Assembly: GCA_963854835.1 (NCBI GenBank)
Contig: OY978526.1
Coordinates: 62,000,649 to 62,064,648 of the forward strand
Length of the DNA: 64,000 nt
Source of the DNA: Megamerina dolium
Taxonomy: Eukaryota > Arthropoda > Insecta > Diptera > Megamerinidae
Reading direction: 5' to 3'
Part shown: in pieces, positions 37,413 to 58,021 of the stretch
How the letters are laid out: the number at the start of each line of letters is the position of its first letter
How positions within the stretch are numbered: position 1 is the stretch's first letter
Notes under the pieces: generated by a model
What the model was told of the DNA's origin: nothing
Database searches by the model: none
What the model saw: the letters and a program-made list of their open reading frames with translations, nothing else
Program-made: the position numbers and the translations under genes

Positions 37413-37604
37413 TTCTAGAGAAAATTGTAAGTTTTGTGATCATGAATGTAATTTATTTTTCACCAAATCAAAAGTTTTATGAAAAACAAATTAAAAAATA
37501 CAATATCATACAATAAGTAATTAGGTATACATTTAAGTATTTATTTATTTGTATTTCTAAAATATATAGAGAAATTCGTTCAATTAGCCTCATTGCTCCT
37601 TCAT
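37413..37604 (-). other. 3' flank of the collagen gene
   Basis: Contains overlapping minus-strand AATAAA signals at 37540-37549, about 55 bp after the stop codon, suggesting a short 3'UTR. Otherwise AT-rich. Confidence 0.6.
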
Positions 37605-42301
<4,697 letters not shown>

Positions 42302-43040
42302 AACACGCACTTTTTTGTTTGTTTTCCTTCGATCAATGAATATTATTTCTTTTTTTTTCAATTTTACAATGAAATACAAATGAATTTTTTTTTCTTATTT
42401 AAAAATTCATATTTTCAATAATTTAAATACGCAGCTTCTGTAAGAACAGAATTTATTCTTAACCGCAAGAAGCGAAACACAGAACTAATTGATAAACCAA
42501 ATTTCAATGATTAATTATGAAAATAATAAATATTCTGTACACGACTTATGTACATTTAGGAAATAGAAAAATAAAAAAATAAAAAAAGCATAGCGCAATA
42601 TCAGCAAAAGCCAGCATCAATATAAAGAAGCTGAAATCAGTGCAATCATTGTCTTGGGCATTGTGGCTTTTGTTGTTGTTAATATTTTCAACATGTGTCT
42701 AAATGTATTTAAACATACTGTAGATACTTGAAAAAGCAAATGTTCAGCTTTGAACAAGTAGCGCCTGGTTAGAGTTTGTCGCAATAATTTATTCAACATG
42801 TTATTGTACGCGCACATATTGTAATACGAGTATTAGTAAGTATGACGATGTGATACTTCTTTTAACTTCTTACTACTGCTATAGTTCAAATGTTTTGTAA
42901 GATTCTTAATGGTGGGTACTTGAAAATGTTTTCGAAATTTAGTAAAGGAAGTATTTTCCACATAAATTTACTGTAAGGTATTACGAGAAAGGTAACGTAT
43001 CGGATAAGTGAGAATAAATGGCGCAGAAAACATATTAAGG
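42302..43040. other. 5' flank of the collagen gene, AT-rich
   Basis: Should hold the 5'UTR and promoter of the minus-strand collagen gene. No convincing TATA/Inr combination could be chosen in such AT-rich sequence. Confidence 0.45.
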
Positions 43041-43560
43041 TCTACGATATCAGTCAAGTGGCACAAACATGTAAGAGAAAGCTTGACTTCATAGGAAAGT
43101 GGAATCAGGTTTAAGCCCACTATGGTGTGTGGATCTGCTAAAATTTACTTATATATGCCGAGCCAATTGTCATGTATACCCAATTCTGTGGATTTGGATC
43201 GGGTAACATCTCCCGTATTATCTGGGAAGAAGAGGACAGAAAATGAAGATTAAACTAGGAAAACATACCGGGGTTGTCACAGTCCAAACTAGCGCTAGCG
43301 ATATACAACTTAAAACCCTACGAGGACTGTATGAATCTAACGAAGAACAACTTGAGAATCATTACGGGATTATTAACAGGGCATTGTAGGATGAATTATC
43401 ACCTAACAAAACTGGGAATCTTCTCTGATGCTCTTTGCAGGTTTTGCAGGGAAGAGGATCCACAAGATATGGAAACACCTCGAGTTGGAAATACCCGAGG
43501 ACGAACTTAGATTTAGAAAACACGATTTAATGAGAGATATAACTAAAAAGTAGAAAAATT
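43040..43560 (+). pseudogene. LINE fragment: C-terminal region after RNase H
   Basis: A plus-strand frame contains KNNLRIITGLLTGHCRMNYH followed by LTKLGIFSDALCRFCREED. This TGLLTGH plus CRFC pattern is typical of the segment after RNase H in I/R1/LOA-type LINEs and parallels the minus-strand fragment at 697-1150. The expected Cys-His knuckle is cut short (the HxxxC half is missing). Sequence upstream is frame-broken. Confidence 0.7.
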
Positions 43561-43874
43561 ATGTTTAATATATGAATAAGTGTAAAATATTAACAGAAAC
43601 ACTTCGATATCATTTTCAAAAAACGTGGGATGCTCGAAATGAATTGTTAATAAATATAGATTAAAAAACTAATAGATTGAAAAACCGTTAATACCTTTCT
43701 TTAAAAGTAGATTAATTGTAAGAAAATAGTACAAAGGACCCCATGCTTCGGATATAATGTTCCATCCCGGTTTAAAACGTAAACTGTATCGCTCAAGTCT
43801 CTTAACCCTCCTGGGATCCCTCTCAGAGCAGGGTTCACTGTTACATCCACTATTGGCGTTTTTGACGCTTCAGT

Positions 43875-44690
43875 TTAAATCACCTTTAAAACGATTTCAG
43901 CATCAACACTAGAACCTTTCAGCTGCTCTGACAATGATTTAATCACTTCTGCAGCTCTCTCAAATTTGGAAAATTCAATGGATTGTTCTGGTTCGGATAA
44001 GAGAGCTTGGGCAATGAGCAACATTCGACAACTACAAGAATCAGTATTTTGGGATACTGTCAACGATTTCTCTTGGTGGATGCAGGTATGGAAAAACAAC
44101 CATCGATTCAAACAGTTTTCCGTCCGCTGAAAAAACTATAAGCACCGTTAATGTCTCCTTTTCATTTCCAGCTGCAATTTGATAAATATTTTTATAGTCC
44201 TTGGTAGCTTTTCCAGCTCTTGGGCAGAGGCAAAAGCTGGTTTTGTCACCATTTAAGATTCTTGAAGGGTCATTCATGATGTTTTCCAGACCAATAGTTT
44301 TTAAGTGCTCCTCAAGTTCTTTGAACCATTTCAAAATTGTCTCCCGTGTCACTACTGCTCTGCCCTTACTTATTGTTTCCGCTTCCCTCATTGCAAAAGA
44401 TAGATTCCGCTTGATAAAAGCTCTCATCCATGTTTTTCCCGGTCGATGGTTTTTGAATTATGTTTTTCTTTTATAATATAATTTTATAATTTATTGAACA
44501 GTATTCAATAAATCATCAATTTTCAGCGGAAACTCACTCACTCAGAGCAATCTGTTGCTCTTCTTCAGGTGCTAGATAAGAAGCTAGCCTCATCCTTGTC
44601 GCTTTTTCACCGATTATTCTTTTGCCTTTCAATCGGTCATGCAAAGGTGAGCTTCATGAGCCACTTGCCTGATGCTGATATGATTTGACC
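43875..44690 (-). pseudogene. Pogo/jerky-like (DDE_1, CENP-B type) transposase relic
   Basis: Minus-strand pieces: a helix-turn-helix part with KGKRIIGEKATRMRLA and APEEEQQIALSE (about 44640-44540), then an AT-rich gap, then HRPGKTWMRAFIKRN (about 44445-44400), AETISKGRAVVTRETILKWF, PSRILNGDKTSFC (position of the first catalytic Asp; NADET is the usual form) and YKNIYQIAAGNEKETLTVLI, and after a frame change a C-terminal piece rich in Glu/Ser ending VDAEIVLKVI. The PGKTWMRAFIKRN and GNxKExxTVL patterns are characteristic of tigger/jerky/pogo proteins. Frameshifts and missing segments make it inactive. Confidence 0.8.
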
Positions 44691-44699
44691 TTATATCTG

Positions 44700-47636
<2,937 letters not shown>

Positions 47637-47639
47637 GTA

Positions 47640-48470
47640 TGGAAAAGTTTCAAAGAATTATTATTAAACACTTAATCAATAAAATTTATTTATATATAGA
47701 AAATATTGCAGATTTTTTGGACAAATTTGTAACAAGGCATATAATATCGTTTTTAATGCACTTTAATTTCTTCCTCATATAGCTTCTGTTTGATAAATTA
47801 AGGCTTCATGGGTGTGTTTTTGCATAACTAAAACTTTTAGGGTCAGTTTTTCAGTACAAGTTTAAACTGAGTTTACGTAAACGGAGTTTAAATTTAGACT
47901 TATTTTAAACCGCAACAAGAAAATATGTACTGGAGGTTAGTCTTAGTGTGCAAAATGAATTAGATTGATTTCGAATGATTAATTACTTGCTTTTTTTTTT
48001 TTTAAAGGATTGCCAATTGAAAAGGGCATGCAATGAAAGCTATGAAAGCTATTCGTTCAGGCAGAAATTATAGTAATAGAACTATGAAGGTCAATTGATG
48101 TAATCGTAAATTTTTATTTGATATATTATAAGATTTCACTTATCGTATAACTATAGGAAAACATTATTTCTTGTTGTTTAGGTGATTCATTTAGATGACT
48201 CTAAAAACACTCAGTCCAGCATTACTTCGATTGCAGCAATTAATTTACATTTTAAGAAGGTTTTCAAAATAAACGCCCATTGTCAATTAATTGTTCAAAA
48301 TATTGTACATTTTCGATTATTTCAATTTTTTCGAATTAGGAACGCCCTTAAAACATATCCCTTTTTCAGTGAGTCTTTTTTTATGTTTCGATTCCCAACC
48401 TCCAATTATTATCATTGAATATAAAAAGTGCGAAGAAGATATCCTGAATTTCTACATAATGTTCAAAATA
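47640..48470. other. AT-rich non-coding stretch
   Basis: No gene recognised. A short palindromic GTTTACGTAAAC lies near 47872-47883. Confidence 0.45.
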
Positions 48471-48479
48471 TTGTATCCT

Positions 48480-48760
48480 ATCACAATCGTAAGTGCTCAG
48501 ATACCACTAGATGCCAAACTCAAATGGAAGGAACACATCAAAATAAAAAGAGCGGAGCTTGATATAAAACTTCGCGAAATGGAATGGCTGGTTGGCCGTA
48601 AATCTACACTATCTGTGGAGAACAAAATATTACTATATAATCAAATTTTAAAACCCGTTTGGATGTATGGAGTTGAACTTTGGGAATGTGCTGGTCAAAC
48701 TAACATCGAAATTATTCAAAGCTTCCAAAAGAAATCCATGAGGTACTAGTCGAAAGTATG
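48480..48760 (+). pseudogene. Jockey-like LINE reverse transcriptase fragment
   Basis: A plus-strand frame encodes LDAKLKWKEHIKIKRAELD, MEWLVGRKSTLSVENKILLY, QILKPVWMYGVELWECAGQ and NIEIIQSFQKKSMRY. This is the thumb/C-terminal region of jockey-clade ORF2, corresponding to LDRRLTWKKHIE ... YGIQLWG ... KIQR in the other copies. Only about 90 codons remain. Confidence 0.85.
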
Positions 48761-49124
48761 TGATAAAGTGAAGAGCTTGCTTTTGCAGAAATAGAACTCA
48801 GGTGTTAACCTGAGTTAATATGGCCCAACATGAATTATTAAAATCCAAAATTTAACACATCAAACGTTTTGTTAATCATTTCCTAATTTTCAATTCTTGA
48901 AATTCTACAAATTGCAGACTTGCAGTCTTTTAATATTGAGGACATCTATGAAACTCGATTAAAATGCATTAAGAACGATACACGAGATGCACATCGATTT
49001 CTGTTGTAATAGAAAAATAATTTTAAAATATTTGCAGCTATGCAATGTATTTGCTTTTTGGTTTTCTGTAGCATTGTAATATTTGAAACTTTTTCTTTTA
49101 AAATTTGCAAAGTAATAAAATATA

Positions 49125-50404
49125 AAGGGTTATCCATTTCGCGGTTTCAAAAGTATAGGGCTAGAATTCGACATCTGTCAAACTGAGTTGTTAAAAAAAT
49201 TTCTTTCTTTTTCAGTTCAAAGTCTGACATTTGCGAAACGCACAACGCATTAAAATTGTAAAAACCTACTACAAAAATGGTGATTCTGTCACAGCCACAT
49301 ATCGTGCTTTAAGAGGAGATTATGGTTTACATAATCGTCCAACTACGCAAGCAATTGGCAAATTTGTGAAGAAATATGAAGAGACTGGATCGGTTACAGA
49401 TATTGTAAGGCCTCTGTTTCGCTCGTACCACCGAAAATATCGCTGCTGTAAGTGAAAGTGTTGCCGAAGACCCGAATGTGTCGATTCCTCGTCGTTCTCA
49501 GGACTTAAGACTGTCTTACGGCACATTATGGCGTATTTTGCATTTGGATCTACACCTACATCCATATAAAATCCAGCTCACACAACAACTGAAGCCAGCT
49601 GACCATTCACAACGTCGTAGATACGTCGAATGGGTGCTTGAACAACAGGCGGTGGACGGCGATTTTTCGAACAAAATTTTCTTCAGCGACGAAGCACATT
49701 TCTCACTCGGTGGGTATGTTAACAAACAAAATTGTCGTATTTGGGGTTCTGAGAATCCTCAAGTAATTGAAGAGAGGCCACTACATCCACAAAAAGTCAC
49801 TGCTTGGTGCGCTCTTTGGTCCGGATGTGTGATTGGACCTTACTTCTTCGAAAACGACGATGGAACGACTGTCACCGTCAATTCGGAGCGTTATGGTCAT
49901 ATGATAACCGACTTTTTTTTGCCTGCTATTGAAGAATACGACTTAGAGAATATGTGGTTTCAACAAGATGGTGCCACATGCCACACAACTCGAGTGAATA
50001 TGGCTTTATTGCAAGAGAAATTTTCTGGCCGCGTAATTTCTCGTCGTGGCGATATCAAGTGGCCACCAAGATCATGGGATTTGAGACCGCTTGACTTTTT
50101 TTTGTGGGGCTACGCGAAAGACCGTGTTTATGCAGATAAACCTTTACCTCTTGAGCACCTAAAAACCAATATTCGTCACGTTATGGCTGAGATACCGCCC
50201 AATATGTGTCAAAAAGTGGTCGAAAATTACCTCAAAAGAATCGATGCTTGCAACAATTCGCGTGGTGGTCATTTTAATGATGTAGTATTTCACACGTAAT
50301 GTCAACGTTCAAACTTTATAATAAAAAAGAAATATCATGATAAAAAATATTTTATATGTGTTTTATTTACATTTACTTTTGAAACCGCAAAATGGATAAC
50401 CCTT
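49125..50404 (+). mobile_element. DD41D mariner-like element, copy 3 (rosa-type)
   Basis: A complete element of 1280 bp with TA duplications at 49123-49124 and 50405-50406, and the same terminal repeats as copies 1 and 2. Confidence 0.93.
49233..50299 (+). pseudogene. DD41D transposase, copy 3 (start codon deleted)
   Basis: A 17-bp deletion between 49238 and 49239 removes the start codon and first residues found in copies 1 and 2, and an 8-bp deletion at 49416/49417 shifts the frame between the DNA-binding and catalytic parts. From 49478 to 50299 the catalytic region is open: FFSDEAHF, WFQQDGATCH and PLDFFLWG, with 41 residues between the second and third Asp. At the position of the stop shared by copies 1 and 2 this copy has a Tyr codon (TAC, about 49516-49518). 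Inactive as it stands. Confidence 0.92.
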
Positions 50405-50406
50405 TA

Positions 50407-52483
50407 CTTATATGCATGTATTTCTATACACCCATATTGAGAATGTGAATTTTTATTGTTTTTTGTGCTATTATTTATTTATTTTGTTTTTTTTTTTATC
50501 ATTTTTATTTATGGTATTTTTCCGATTTTTCTGTTTCTTTGCAAAGCCAAGTTGATGTACTAAATTTCTGTATTTATTGTTACTGTGTATGCATGTGTGT
50601 ACTATTATTATGTATATATTTTTTCTCTGTGTGTATGTATGTTTGTTAGTTAAGCAGGTATCATTTTTACAGCTCATCCTATTAAAAAGGTACTTTTATT
50701 TATTTTTGTTTTGTATTTCATTAAAAATTTCTTTTTATTTAATTTGTATTGAAAGCTGAATTTTATTGATTTTATTTGTTTTGAATAATTGTAATTAAAT
50801 AGTTTGAAAAATTATTTTTAATTCTATAATAAAATTGTTGTATTTTTTCTGTACTTTTTGCTTTGATGAAAAATGTATTTTTTTTTTTGTGTGAATTTAA
50901 AGAAAATATTTTAATTTGAAAACTCAAGGCAAACGTTTGGAATCTCGTTGAGCAATAGTTGGAATGAAAGCAATTGGTTTGAAACCATGTGATTTCATGT
51001 TTCTTCCAAAATTGCGGTCAAATGAGGATTTCACTAGAATATGAACGTCTAAATGCAAACTGTCGTATATTTCAGAACTTGCCGCAATTGTACTACACTG
51101 ACAGTTTGAGATGTATTTGAATATCGTTAACAAAGAAGTAACATATTGTATTGCTGAATAAAAACAGACTTTCGGATAACCTAGTACACATTAAAATATT
51201 TCGACAAAAAATTATGGATGGATTATATTTAAAAACTTAATTCTCAATAAAAAACAAAAATAAAATAAAATAAATTCTTATCAATTATATAAATGTATAA
51301 AATATAAATTATTTGAACTTCATCAAAAATTTTATGGAAATAATTAAAGCATAAAAATATGAAAGATATAATCCGAAATTGCGTAGAATTGTAATTTATA
51401 GCAAATAAGAGTTGAAGCGATTTTTATTTATTATTGTATCTTTAGTGATTTTGCTTGCTACAATAACATTTCTAATGAGATCAATATATTTTTTATACAA
51501 TATTACCGTGTTTACAACTTCATTGAAGAAATGTTTTATGATTTTCATTTGAAACCGAAAGTTATAGTTATAGAGGTGATTCAAATGTGAAATGAATTAT
51601 GATAATTGAGAATTAAAAATTAAAAATATTTAACTTAAAATTTGTTGAACTTGATATATAACTTTTAAATGGGGGACAATTGAAATATAATTTGTGTACA
51701 AAACATAAATACTGTTTTTAATAACACTGGCAACTTATTCATCAGAATATAATATTTTTTTAATTATTATTAAATTTAAAAAATAAATTGAGATAAATTA
51801 ATACATTTATATACACCTCCTAGCGATATTCTATGAGCAGACAGTGCTCTTAGTACTTGACAAGTGATGATATTGAAAAATGTGTCATTTTAATTTAGTG
51901 CATGAAATAAGAATTTTTTCTATTATTCGAATCTCGAAAACAGTCTAGTCTTAATGAAAACAACTTCTTATTGTTGAAAAATATAATTTGCGAGCATTAA
52001 ATTATTTTTTTAACATAATTCATATTACATTTCTGAAACTTCTGGATTAGGACGCTTTTCGTTCGAAATTTCATGTCGAAAATCAATAAAAGTGAGACTA
52101 TGTTGAAATTAAATGAATCTGAATTTCAAATAAGATATCGCACAATTTTTTAAGGATTCTTGCTAGTTTTAATGTTGTAAAAAAAAATGGAAATTATAAA
52201 AGCAGCAGCGCCTTTTGATCGCTTACTTTGTTCTTTACTTTGGAAATAATGCTTCCAAAGTGTCAACATTCTCGAAGAGCCTAAAATCATCTACTGATCA
52301 TGAATTATTTTGGAACAAACTGTGCTTAAATTGTAAATTAGAATTTGCTATTTCCTTTAATGCCGTGAACTGTGTATGAAAAAAAAAAAAAACAAATTAT
52401 TTTTAACTATGTTTGAATTTTCTGATTTTGGTTTTCAATTTTTTATTCATTTGCCTCATATTTCATTTAATAGCGTAGACAGA
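50407..52483. other. AT-rich non-coding stretch
   Basis: No gene recognised; T-rich tracts dominate 50450-50900. Confidence 0.5.
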
Positions 52484-52928
52484 CAGTAGCCTAATTACGG
52501 ATTACCGAGTTAATTCGAATTAACTCGGGCATTAACTGCAGCAATTTGCGATGGCAAAACTGCTGAAAATTTTCTATTGTGAATTTTTCTCGATCCATTT
52601 TACAAAATATTAGGTGTGTTCACTTATAAAAAACTTTCAACAATTGTTAACAGTTTTCAAAGCGTTGGCGAACAAATAAATCCAGCTGTCAATTACGAAC
52701 TGTGAATGTCAATTTACAAGTTTCTGATAGTTTTCAGTTCATGTACTTGTTGTAGATTTTCTCATATCGAGAGTAACAGATGACAGAAATTGATAGTGAT
52801 AGTAATGTAAGTGAGCAGACCTAATGAAACAGCAATCAGCCGTTTAATTAATCCGCAATACTCCCGTCTGTCAGGTTAATATTTTATTCGGATTAAGTGC
52901 GCCGGTAATCCGGAATTAGGTTGCCGCC
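52484..52928. mobile_element. Candidate miniature TIR element (no coding sequence)
   Basis: The left end, AGCCTAATTACGGATTACCG (52488-52507), and the reverse complement of the right end, AACCTAATTCCGGATTACCG (52903-52922 region), match at about 18 of 20 positions. The interior of about 400 bp has no reading frame of note and contains the palindrome GTTAATTCGAATTAAC. Family unassigned; a target-site duplication could not be fixed. Confidence 0.6.
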
Positions 52929-52929
52929 G

Positions 52930-55750
52930 TAATAATAATAATAAGAAAAAAATGCTACTAGGGTATGACTCAGATTTTGCTATTTGTAAAAGTAGGTATA
53001 AATAAATTATATTAATTTGCTGATATAATAACGCAATAATATAAAAATAATATTAATAATAACTTTAATCAAAGTAATACTATACAGAGTTGCATCAATT
53101 TTATCTTCGATTACTTACATATATTATACCTTTTATGCTTTCTCATTTATGAATTTCTTTTTCATGATATATTGTATATATCTATGTATAGATATATCAT
53201 ATGAATGTATATGTGTATTTATATATTTACGTGTATTTGTATATATTAAATAACTATTTAATAAATAAATGTTTCATTTTTTATTATACTTTCATAATAA
53301 ATATTTACAATTTAGCATTTTATTTCATTTGTAAATGAATTGTTTTCGAAAAACATACTATTTTATTTTTCTCAGTGTATTCTATGGTTCTCTTTTTTTT
53401 GGTATTAGAATTAATGGTCTTTCTTTTTTGATATATTTTATTTTTCTTCTTAAATAATACAATAATAAATTACTATTTGACAGTTTTGCTTTCCTTTTTT
53501 ATTTTTGTTTTTAGTTTTTAATTACCAACAATAGTATTTATATTTAATATTAATTACGTAGTAAATAATGTTCGTTTCTGTTAGTAAATTGCGATCAATC
53601 TTTTTTAATTGTTTTACTTTTAAATATTTTGTAGAGATTTTCCTTTTTTTTTAATATTTATTTTCTCTTTATTTTACAAATGTTCTTCTTTCCGTTTAAA
53701 TGCAATTATTATTAGTTGTTGCTGTTATCTTTTATATTTAATTCTATAGATACACTTAAAAATAACTATTGTTAAAATTGATGGCGGAATATAAATATAT
53801 TTTTAAATCAGATATACACAAATTATAATAAGAAAATTAAAATAAAAAATAATAATCATGTTGCAATTTATTGCTGTATATATTTTACTTTTGACTGGCA
53901 CATTTTTTTTGCTTCTTGAGTGGGCCATACATATACTATTTTATACGTAGATGAAGACTCCATTGACATTTTCATCCAGTTTGAAAAATCAGTACGGACA
54001 GATGGTTAGATGCTTAAAATAATCAATGTTGAATTATACAATTTGTTGCTCCGTTGCTATTAACGATCCGTTGCATGCATAGAAAGTTACTTTGCTGGAG
54101 CTGCACCTACTGTTGAGGCAGCTCTTTGTAGAGGTTACTGTAAAGGCAATTATAAAATTGTAAGCGCTTTAAAAACAAAACTGTTGTAAAATATATGTAC
54201 AAGTATAAAAAAATGTGAATTTCTGAGGAGTCCACTAAAGGGGAGGGATTTTGAAAAATTGTTTTTTTTAAGGATTTGGTTTTATTATAATATTTTTTTA
54301 ATAAAACTAACAAGCATTTGATAATTGTTTTGGACGCAGAATTGTGCTAGACGAAATGGTAATAAGGAGAAATTAAACTAAAAATCACATTTATCAGACG
54401 ATGCAAATAAGTTGACGAAAGTGTAAAACTTTTTAAATTTTTGTTTCATTCAAATTGTAGATGATGAAGCTTATTTACGTGATTCAACTTTTCAGTGCAA
54501 GCATCCAGAGTGAAGCCGCCGTGAAAAATGTAGATGAAAGATACGTTCATTTCACTTTAATTCAATGGCAGCATTCAATGGCATATTTGAAAGGTGAAAC
54601 CACAGAGCTGGATGATTACATTTTGCGTGATTCACTTTGGATGTTCATCAAAAGCACTATAATGTAAATCACAGTTAAAGCAATATTAAAATACTTCAAG
54701 AGATTACATTTAGTACCGTAGTGTGACTGTACCTTAATTAACGATATTATTATTTCGTCTTACACAATAGCGTATGTGGTTTGTTTTTAAAATAATTTGG
54801 CATTCTCTAGCTTTGGTCGTACATTTGTGTAAGTGATCATCTAAAAGCAGCTTCTATGTACGATATATATTTTCATCTAAATAAATGCTAATATATTTGA
54901 ATTAATTTTTTGTTAAACTTACATCAATATATTGAATTTGTTTGTTTTTATTTTTTAATTTTTATAATCTTATTTTACTTCTTTAGCTTATTATTCACCT
55001 TCTTCTTCAATAATTATCGACTCACCAGCATAAACAATTGGTCGTCCCTAATTAAAATGATTCATTATTATTTTTTGCATTTATGGGAATTAAATCTAAG
55101 GAAAAAAATGTCTACGAAAATATTGAATTTGAGCAAATTTTTCTAAATATCTCTATTACTGTTTGCGTTACATAGATATGAGAGAATTCCTAATCAATAT
55201 AATGTATATTTCCATTATTTTTCTATAGCGTTGCTTAATAGTAAATGTCATAATGAGAATAGCCATTTTATTTTAAAAATACATACATATGTTGGTGGAA
55301 GTGTATTAACTTTAGTTTTTGTATTTTATAGTTTTTCTCTAAAAAATGAACAAAATGAATGAAATGAGCAATTATTGTCTACATAAGCAATAATAAAAAT
55401 AGGAAATCGTATAAATAATATTCTACAAACAACATTAATAAGAAAAAATGTATAATAAAGTGTGCTATGAAGAAAAGATTCTATGAATTACGCACTCATT
55501 ATTCCAGAATCGCATCTAATGCGCATGCACTTATAGGATGTCATCATGTAAAAGTAAGTGATATGTCAACAATTCAACATAACCTTAAAATTGTAGACAT
55601 TGCAGTCACAACTTTTGTGCTGGTTTTGGATTTTTCTGTATAAATGAGTTTATTTATTTAAACTGGTCTAAGTTATATTATTAGATAATATCGGATATAT
55701 CGACGTAGATGACGATAGTTTAGGAAGATGTTAGGACGTGTACACATTAA
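52930..55750. other. AT-rich non-coding stretch
   Basis: No gene recognised. A 68-codon plus-strand frame at 54461-54667 (MMKLIYVIQLFSASIQSEAA...) has a plausible signal-like start but no family resemblance, so I do not call it. Confidence 0.45.
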
Positions 55751-55754
55751 AATC

Positions 55755-56112
55755 AATGGTAGCATATGCAGTAGGTGCCGTAGCTGATCTGTAGGTCGTG
55801 GGTTCAATCCTCGGTTGAAGCATAAAACATTTAATATCGAAAAGACTTTTATTTCGAACGGTACCCACTTGTCCGCAAGCAATTGGCAATTCTTCCTGCC
55901 ATGGAAAGCCACGCCATGCTTCTAAAATAACTTTGTGACTAAACTCCGAAGAAGTGATGTCACAAGAGTTCTGCGTTCGGAACCGCCTAAAGTAAGTAGC
56001 TCTCTTCTAATACTGTTCAAAATTTAACACGCACAACAGTAATGGAAGAGAAGCTCGGCCAAAGAGCCCTTTGGGGCTTATAAGTGACACATATTTATTT
56101 ATTTATTTTTTA
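55755..56112 (+). repeat. tRNA-derived SINE candidate
   Basis: GTTCAATCC at 55802-55810 is a perfect match to the RNA polymerase III B-box consensus, preceded by GTAGCTGATCTGTAGGTCGT, a tRNA-like 5' part. A non-tRNA body follows (GCTCGGCCAAAGAGCCCTTT near 56055) and the element ends in an (ATTT)n run at about 56088-56112. Head, body and short simple-repeat tail fit a SINE. The minus-strand frame across it is not a gene. Confidence 0.65.
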
Positions 56113-56399
56113 TCATAAGTAGGCAGTCACAGTCACTAGTGTTGGTGTTGCCTTTAATTCAAAATGAAAATTTGAGCAAAATTTTCACATACGCAGTCAC
56201 GGAAATTATGCACTTCAGGTTGCCAGTTAAATTTGCAGCAAATGTAATCACTTTGTTAAAGTTTAAAATTAAACAAGCTTAAAACATGCAAAATACTTGT
56301 CTGCTTAGTAAATAGATGTAAACATTAAGAAATAAAGTGACTACATTGACTACCTGCATAACAACGTATAATGTAATGGAAGCTCATGACAGCCGATAG

Positions 56400-56645
56400 A
56401 CAAATGGTGTATCTGAACCTATTTTATGAAGCTGGCATCTGAGAAGCTGTGAAACTATTCCATAACACGCTCCTAAGCATTCTTAGGTCAATTCCAAAAG
56501 CAATTTTGTCCCGTTCTAAACGAGTGGGTGATTGCTAAATCGTGAAATCCATAGTATGGTTCTTTCATTAATTTCACCTGAGATCTCATTACCATCGACT
56601 TTGCAATGATGCGGTACCCAAGTAAAGGTAGCTTATTTTAAATAA
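56400..56645 (-). pseudogene. LINE RNase H-domain fragment
   Basis: The minus strand at about 56635-56575 reads FTWVPHHCKVDGNEISGE, matching the RNase H motif W.PGH..V.GNE.AD of I/R1/LOA-type LINEs. Downstream sequence is frame-broken. Short and old. Confidence 0.6.
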
Positions 56646-57975
56646 AGAGCAGATGTGGTTAAAGATAACTTTGACTACAAAGGGATATTATATTACTACA
56701 ATATAATGAATTAACATTTTATAGTTTTATTGAGCATTGGGCACAGCACACATTGCTATTGCAAGGAATTCACCTTGTAGTTATGATTTAAAAGTCATAA
56801 CGACAGTGGTCATCGAGCCGAATTTGGCTTTCACCAGAACACCGTCGATGCTGAATAATATCGTTAAAAGATATTCGAAGCATCTGAAAAATACTTTATT
56901 TATTCGAACTTGATAAGACCTTGTTAATGGTACAAAATTCTTTGAAATCAGTTGGAGTCAATTTATACTTGTTTCTAATTGAAACCTAAATATGTAGTTA
57001 TTTTGTAAAATATTCGTTCCATCCTATGTGAGTGAGTGCATTGATGAGTGCTCAAATTTTTTATGTGACAGATAATCGAACTAATAAAATGCAAATATAA
57101 ATAAGAATACTTATAATAATAAGTAGAAATAAATTATAAATGGATATCGCCTAAAGAACTAGTTCTAAAAGTTTCCGGAAATACTGATATAAATACTGGT
57201 GTATTTTATAAAAAACACGTATAAATATGGTATAAATATTGGTATATTTGATCAACATTATCGTTTTTTTCCACTTCATTGGACTCTTTAGAAGTGAATG
57301 GGCTATAAAAACTCAGACGAGCATTGAGTTAGTGAGGCAATTATAAAAATTCAATCAACTGTTTGATGTGCTCTGTTTGGTATTGTCGTGGTGAAGAATG
57401 ACTAGCTAATTTCCATTTTTGTATACATTGTTGTATACCAATCAGCATTTACTCTCATTGATCTTGAACAGTTAAGGTTTAACCGCCTCACTTTTATGGA
57501 GGAGAATAAAAGTACATATTGTATTGATTTTGATTTGCTTTGACACACTAGAACAGTCGATTATTGTTTTATTTTAGGCTCGCGCTAATACGTGTAAAAA
57601 TACTGAGACAATCGCCACATTCGAATTTTTTTTTGCTTCGATCAAATGGATTACAGTTAATGTTGGATGACTTTTACTGAATTTATTACTAAAATGATCA
57701 CATTCACGATTGATTTCTGTAAATCAGTCTGTGGTTTATTGCCAAAAGCGATTGAAGTGTTGGGTTAGGACACATATTTTAAATTGTAAAAAATCATCGC
57801 ACGAAAATTTACACGTGAAATTTCTATTTTTTCGAGAGTACATTTTTTGAGATGGTATGAAAATGTATCTACTTGTCGAAATTTTGATGGGTTAGTGGTT
57901 TTCACCCATACTAAATGTCATGTTTTTCGAAAATCATTTTGAGAGGACATCTGCACGATGTTAATTGTACATGAG

Positions 57976-58021
57976 AATTGTAAATGAGAAAGTGTCAATT
58001 GACGTTTTCTCATTTACAATT
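57976..58021. repeat. 46-bp near-perfect palindrome
   Basis: The arm AATTGTAAATGAGAAA (57976-57991) and its exact reverse complement (58006-58021) flank a 14-base centre that is itself palindromic apart from two G/T pairs (GTCAATTGAC core). Half-copies of the arm recur at about 58036-58055 and 58076-58090. Confidence 0.85.

Noticed and set aside
54461..54667. 68-codon frame with a signal-like N-terminus
   Set aside because: Short, no recognised family, no splice context; common by chance in AT-rich DNA.
55673..55912. 79-codon minus-strand frame
   Set aside because: Lies across the SINE candidate and has no protein family signal; the phrase FNRGLNPRPTDQ comes from the tRNA-like B-box region.
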